From JACRBT01 sp964474285 (GTDB lineage: Bacteria; Chloroflexota; Dehalococcoidia; Tepidiformales; Tepidiformaceae): a DNA stretch of 8,756 bases. The stretch covers positions 1-8,756 of the forward strand of contig CAYYSD010000129.1 in NCBI GenBank assembly GCA_964474285.1, given 5' to 3'. The translations under genes and the position numbers were made by a program. Under the pieces are notes generated by a model, which searched no databases, was not told where the DNA came from, and worked only from the letters and a program-made list of their open reading frames with translations. Below are positions 5,909 to 8,756 of this stretch, one piece after another; positions within the stretch are counted from its first letter, which is position 1; each line of letters starts with the position of its first letter.

Positions 5909-6753
5909 CCGGGCTTGCGGCAGAACGACCGGTGGAACCCGAGGCGGCCGCCGTGGCGCGCCCGCTCTGGCGCCAGAGCCTTGCGCTCATCCGCCGGAAC
6001 AAGCGGACGTTGCTCATGCCGCTATTGGCGATCCAGATCCCGGTGTCGCTCGCGGTGAGTGCCGCCTGGATCGTGCTCCTGTTGAACGTGTTTCCCGACG
6101 CCGCTGTGGATGAACGCAACTTCTTCTTCAATGAGGACGTTCCGCTCGGGCTTACGTTCTGGGTCTTTGGATTGGGCGCCGCCTGGGGATTGTTCTCGTC
6201 GGTGGGCCTCGCCGCGACAGCGGTGGCGGCCCGGGCGCTGGCGGAGGGCCGCACCATTCGCGTGGTCGATGCCCTCGACCCGGCATTCACGCGCATGGGG
6301 TCCTTGTTCCTCCTCTGCGCGATCCTCTATGGAGTCCTGACCATCGGCGCCGTTCTGTCTATCCTGGTCGTCGCGCCCGCAATCGCGCTATACGCCTTGC
6401 TCCGATTTGGACTCGCCTTTCCGTTCATCGCGCTCGACGGGCAAACAGCTACACGGGCGATGGGGATGAGCTGGAGGCTCCTGTCGCGGAACCTCCTCCG
6501 GTATCTTGTCGTCCTCCTGAGTGTCATTCCAGTCGGGGCCATCTCCTATCTTGCGGCCCTGATCGTCTTCGCGATCGTCACGGCCCCGTTTCTGCCGGCC
6601 GACCCTGGGAGGGACGCGACGGTGGTCATCGGCGGGTCCGGATTCGTCGCCATGGGGATTGCCTTCGTGCCCACGGGCGCGTTCCTCGCGACTATCACCA
6701 CGTTGTTCTATCTCAACCTGCGGAAGGCTGAACATGCACGCGGTACTCTCTGA
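5905..6753 (+). CDS. Polytopic membrane protein of unknown function
   Basis: This 282-residue protein has about five or six predicted membrane segments: roughly 36-61, 82-110, 132-158, 158-176, 198-229 and 240-268. A short cytoplasmic N-terminus precedes a basic stretch (IRRNKR, 29-34), consistent with inside topology. The segment FPFIALDGQTATRAMGMSW (172-190), followed by a hydrophobic helix, and the ending FYLNLRKAEH resemble the membrane domain attached to some glycerophosphodiester phosphodiesterases and related uncharacterised membrane proteins. No catalytic phosphodiesterase domain is present. The similarity is judged by eye and is weak. The gene overlaps purB by 4 bases and purC by 20, so it is embedded in the purine operon and its translation is probably coupled to both. 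A transport or envelope role is possible but not shown. Confidence 0.8.
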   Translation: MTGLAAERPVEPEAAAVARPLWRQSLALIRRNKRTLLMPLLAIQIPVSLAVSAAWIVLLLNVFPDAAVDERNFFFNEDVPLGLTFWVFGLGAAWGLFSSVGLAATAVAARALAEGRTIRVVDALDPAFTRMGSLFLLCAILYGVLTIGAVLSILVVAPAIALYALLRFGLAFPFIALDGQTATRAMGMSWRLLSRNLLRYLVVLLSVIPVGAISYLAALIVFAIVTAPFLPADPGRDATVVIGGSGFVAMGIAFVPTGAFLATITTLFYLNLRKAEHARGTL

Positions 6754-7624
6754 ATCCAACCTGCCCAACCGCCTCTACCGGGGCAAAGTCCGCGACACGT
6801 ATGACCTGGGTGACCATCTCCTCATCGTCGCGACAGACCGAATCTCTGCATTTGATGTGGTCCTGCCGACACCCATCCCGCGTAAGGGCGAAGTCCTCTC
6901 GCGACTCTCCGCGTGGTGGTTCGATCGCATCAAAGAAGTCGTGCCGAACCACTTCGTCTCACTCGTCACGGCCGAGAACGCCGGTTCCGTGCCGCTTCCG
7001 CTCACTCCCGAGTACTACGGCCGCTCCATGATCGTGAAGAAGGCGAAGCGGCTCGAGGCGGAGTGCATCGCCCGCGGGTATATCACCGGGTCCGGCTGGA
7101 AGGACTATCAGCGCACCGGGTCCGTCTGCGGCATCCCGCTCAAGCCCGGCCTGGTCGAATCGGAACGGCTGCCCGAGCCCATCTTCACTCCATCGACCAA
7201 GGCCGACGTGGGACACGATGAGAATATCAGCTACGAACAGCTCGTCGAGATCGTGGGTGAGGACGCTGCGAACGCGATGAAGTTGCGCACCCTCGCGGTC
7301 TACAGCTACGCCCACACCGTCGCACTCGAACGGGGCATCATCATCGCCGACACGAAGCTCGAATTCGGGCTCTGGAACGAAGAGGTGATCCTCATCGACG
7401 AGGTGCTCACACCCGACAGCAGCCGCTTCTGGCCGCTCGAGGGCTATCGCCCGGGCGTGTCGCAGAAGAGTTTCGACAAGCAACCGGTGCGCGACTGGAT
7501 GGCCGCCAGTGGCTGGAAAGACGGCGATCCGCCTCCCGCTATCCCGGACGATGTCGTGAAAGCAACGACCGAGCGCTATCTCGACGCTTACAAGCTGCTG
7601 ACAGGGGAGGACATGCCGGAATGA
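6734..7624 (+). CDS. purC: SAICAR synthetase (phosphoribosylaminoimidazole-succinocarboxamide synthase)
   Basis: PurC joins CAIR and aspartate with ATP to form SAICAR, the substrate of the PurB encoded upstream. The protein has 296 residues, the long yeast-Ade1-like form rather than the roughly 237-residue form of E. coli. Family blocks are intact: YRGKVRDTYDL (15-25), ATDRISAFDVVLP (33-45), ARGYITGSGWKDY (113-125), FTPSTKAD (151-158) and the signature IIADTKLEFG (203-212), then DEVLTPDSSRFWP (222-234). ATG at 6734 is chosen because the conserved region begins within 15 residues and GGAAGG lies 6 bases upstream. This places the start 20 bases inside the membrane protein gene. Its TGA overlaps the purS ATG (ATGA). 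Confidence 0.98.
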   Translation: MHAVLSESNLPNRLYRGKVRDTYDLGDHLLIVATDRISAFDVVLPTPIPRKGEVLSRLSAWWFDRIKEVVPNHFVSLVTAENAGSVPLPLTPEYYGRSMIVKKAKRLEAECIARGYITGSGWKDYQRTGSVCGIPLKPGLVESERLPEPIFTPSTKADVGHDENISYEQLVEIVGEDAANAMKLRTLAVYSYAHTVALERGIIIADTKLEFGLWNEEVILIDEVLTPDSSRFWPLEGYRPGVSQKSFDKQPVRDWMAASGWKDGDPPPAIPDDVVKATTERYLDAYKLLTGEDMPE

Positions 7625-7941
7625 GCGCGAAGTCAAAGGACGCAAAGAGCAGGGACAAAGGCAAGGCAGCACCGCCAACGCCGAGCGGCAAGCCGTTCCT
7701 GGCGCGGGTGTACGTCTCGCTCAAGCCCGCCGTGAACGACCCCGAGGGCATCACCATCGGCGGAGCGCTGGGCTCGCTCGGCTTCGAAGGCGTGGAGAGT
7801 GTGCGTTCCGGGCGGTTCTTCCAGGTCAAGCTCCGGGCCGAATCGGCGAAGAAGGCGGAAAAGCAGGTGGATCAGATGTGCGCCCGCCTCCTGGCCAATC
7901 CGGTCATCGAAACGTACAGGTTCGACGTCGCGGAAGTGTAG
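7621..7941 (+). CDS. purS: PurS subunit of FGAM synthase
   Basis: PurS is the small structural subunit that joins PurL and PurQ into phosphoribosylformylglycinamidine synthase, the fourth step of de novo purine synthesis. The core at about 26-106 matches the family: ARVYVSLKPAVNDPEG (28-42), GALGSLGFEGVESVRSG (48-64), and MCARLLANPVIETYRFDV (86-103), where LLANPVIE is highly typical. Total length is 106 residues against about 80-90 usually. The extra part is a Lys/Ser/Ala/Pro-rich, probably disordered N-terminus of about 24 residues. No internal ATG or GTG would give a shorter complete protein, and the ATG overlaps the purC stop, so the extension looks real. Seven bases separate it from the next gene. 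PurQ and PurL are not encoded in this window. Confidence 0.94.
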   Translation: MSAKSKDAKSRDKGKAAPPTPSGKPFLARVYVSLKPAVNDPEGITIGGALGSLGFEGVESVRSGRFFQVKLRAESAKKAEKQVDQMCARLLANPVIETYRFDVAEV

Positions 7942-7948
7942 GGCCGCC

Positions 7949-8734
7949 GTGCAGCCGCAGCGTGTCGTCTGCCTGACGGCAGAAACCACCGAGCTCGCTT
8001 TTGCGTTGGGTTGCGCCGACCGTGTTGTCGGCGTGTCGGGCTATGCGGTGAGACCGCCGGAGGCGCGCAAGAAGCCGCATGTCTCAGCGTTCCAGACGGC
8101 CCACGTCGTGCGTATCCTTGACCTGCGGCCCGATCTTGTCCTCGGTTTCTCTGACCTCCAGGCCGATATCGCCGCGGAACTCATCCGGCGAGGCGCGAAC
8201 GTCCTCATCACGAACCAGCGCACGCTCGCCGAAACCGCCTCGGCGATGGCGATGGTCGCCGGCGCAATGGGCGAAGGGGAGCGTGGAGCGGCGCTGGTCG
8301 CGGACTGGCAGGCGGAGCTGGAGGCGTTGCGCATCTCGGTGGGGCCGCGGCCGCGCGTCTACTTCGAGGAGTGGGACGCCCCGATGATTTCGGGCATCGC
8401 ATGGGTCTCGGAGCTCATCGCGCTCGTCGGCGGCGAAGACGTGTTCGGTGGGCGCAGTGGCGGGTCCACGGCCTCTGAGCGCTTCGTCACGAGCGAAGAA
8501 GTCATCGCGGCCGCGCCGGGGGTGATCGCCGCCAGCTGGTGCGGGAAGAGGGCGCGCCTGGACAAGATCGCGGCGCGGCCCGGCTGGGACCTCATCCCCG
8601 CTGTCCGCGCCGGGCGCATCCACGAGATCAAAGCGCCGGACATCCTCCAGCCGGGTCTGTCGCTGCTCCATGGGGCCCGCACGCTTGCGAAAATCGTTGC
8701 CGCCGCCAGGGCCAGTGCGGCGCCACAAGGGTGA
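7949..8734 (+). CDS. BtuF-like (cobalamin/Fe-siderophore type) substrate-binding protein without signal peptide
   Basis: This 261-residue protein belongs to the periplasmic-binding-protein family of BtuF/FhuD (COG0614, PF01497), two lobes joined by a rigid helix. The N-lobe opens with RVVCLTAETTELAFALGCADRVVGVS (5-30), matching the usual SL.P..TE.L.ALG..D.VVG.T block, then RILDLRPDLVLG (55-66). The C-lobe has EEWDAPMISGIAWVSELIALVGGEDVFGG (140-168), typical of the group annotated as cobalamin-binding proteins, and ends HGARTLAKIV. There is no signal peptide or lipobox: the conserved domain starts at residue 5. GTG at 7949 is the first start codon after purS, with only a weak AGGG upstream, and no ATG lies before the conserved region. 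No permease or ATPase gene adjoins it here. Family is clear; ligand and location are not. Confidence 0.87.
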   Translation: MQPQRVVCLTAETTELAFALGCADRVVGVSGYAVRPPEARKKPHVSAFQTAHVVRILDLRPDLVLGFSDLQADIAAELIRRGANVLITNQRTLAETASAMAMVAGAMGEGERGAALVADWQAELEALRISVGPRPRVYFEEWDAPMISGIAWVSELIALVGGEDVFGGRSGGSTASERFVTSEEVIAAAPGVIAASWCGKRARLDKIAARPGWDLIPAVRAGRIHEIKAPDILQPGLSLLHGARTLAKIVAAARASAAPQG

Positions 8735-8756
8735 TAGCTGTCAGTCACACTCTTCT

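Noticed and set aside
6659..6733. Earlier start for purC at 6659
   Set aside because: The extra 25 residues are the out-of-frame reading of the membrane protein gene. Family similarity and a ribosome binding site support 6734.
7799..7948. Earlier start for the BtuF-like protein at 7799, inside purS
   Set aside because: The added residues are Arg-rich, come from another frame of purS and do not form a signal peptide.
1..8756. Mobile element, CRISPR array, defence or biosynthetic system
   Set aside because: No transposase, integrase, direct-repeat array or toxin/antitoxin pair was seen. All genes with clear families are metabolic or housekeeping, and composition is even throughout.

Overview
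This is a GC-rich, gene-dense bacterial chromosomal window of housekeeping character. I see no mobile element, CRISPR array, tRNA or rRNA, and no sign of recent transfer. The mix fits a free-living bacterium: a Bacillus-type PurB, a long-form PurC of about 296 residues, a separate PurS, a paired FAS1-like/MaoC dehydratase and an SPL-family radical SAM protein. A Chloroflexota (Dehalococcoidia-like) or actinobacterial relative would suit, but this is inference from gene content and composition and is not secure.

Left part (1-1239, + strand): the C-terminal third of threonyl-tRNA synthetase, cut by the window edge, overlaps by 4 bases a gene for a 232-residue lipoprotein of unknown function. 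That gene ends 4 bases from the stop of a convergent gene. An inverted repeat spans both 3' ends.

Middle part (1240-4111, - strand), in transcription order: a FAS1-like (MaoC N-terminal type) dehydratase, a MaoC hot-dog dehydratase, a secreted or lipid-anchored LpqC/PHB-depolymerase-like esterase, and an SPL-family radical SAM protein. The first two look like a two-subunit (HadAB-like) 3-hydroxyacyl dehydratase and are translationally linked: the stop of one overlaps the ribosome binding site of the next. A good sigma70-type promoter lies in the 111-base divergent region at 4112-4222, with a perfect inverted repeat over the predicted transcription start.

Right part (4223-8734, + strand): a small ABM/YgiN-type monooxygenase-like protein, then purB, an unknown polytopic membrane protein, purC, purS and a BtuF-like substrate-binding protein without a signal peptide. 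From purB to purS every junction overlaps (4, 20 and 4 bases), so this is very probably one operon for de novo purine synthesis. purQ and purL, the usual partners of purS, are not in the window; the BtuF-like gene sits where they might be expected.

I found no clear new multi-gene system. The points most worth a second look are the operator-like repeat in the divergent promoter, the membrane protein inside the purine operon, the signal-less BtuF-like protein after purS, and an identical leader motif before two consecutive + strand genes. No hairpin followed by a U tract was seen anywhere, so no classical intrinsic terminator is annotated.
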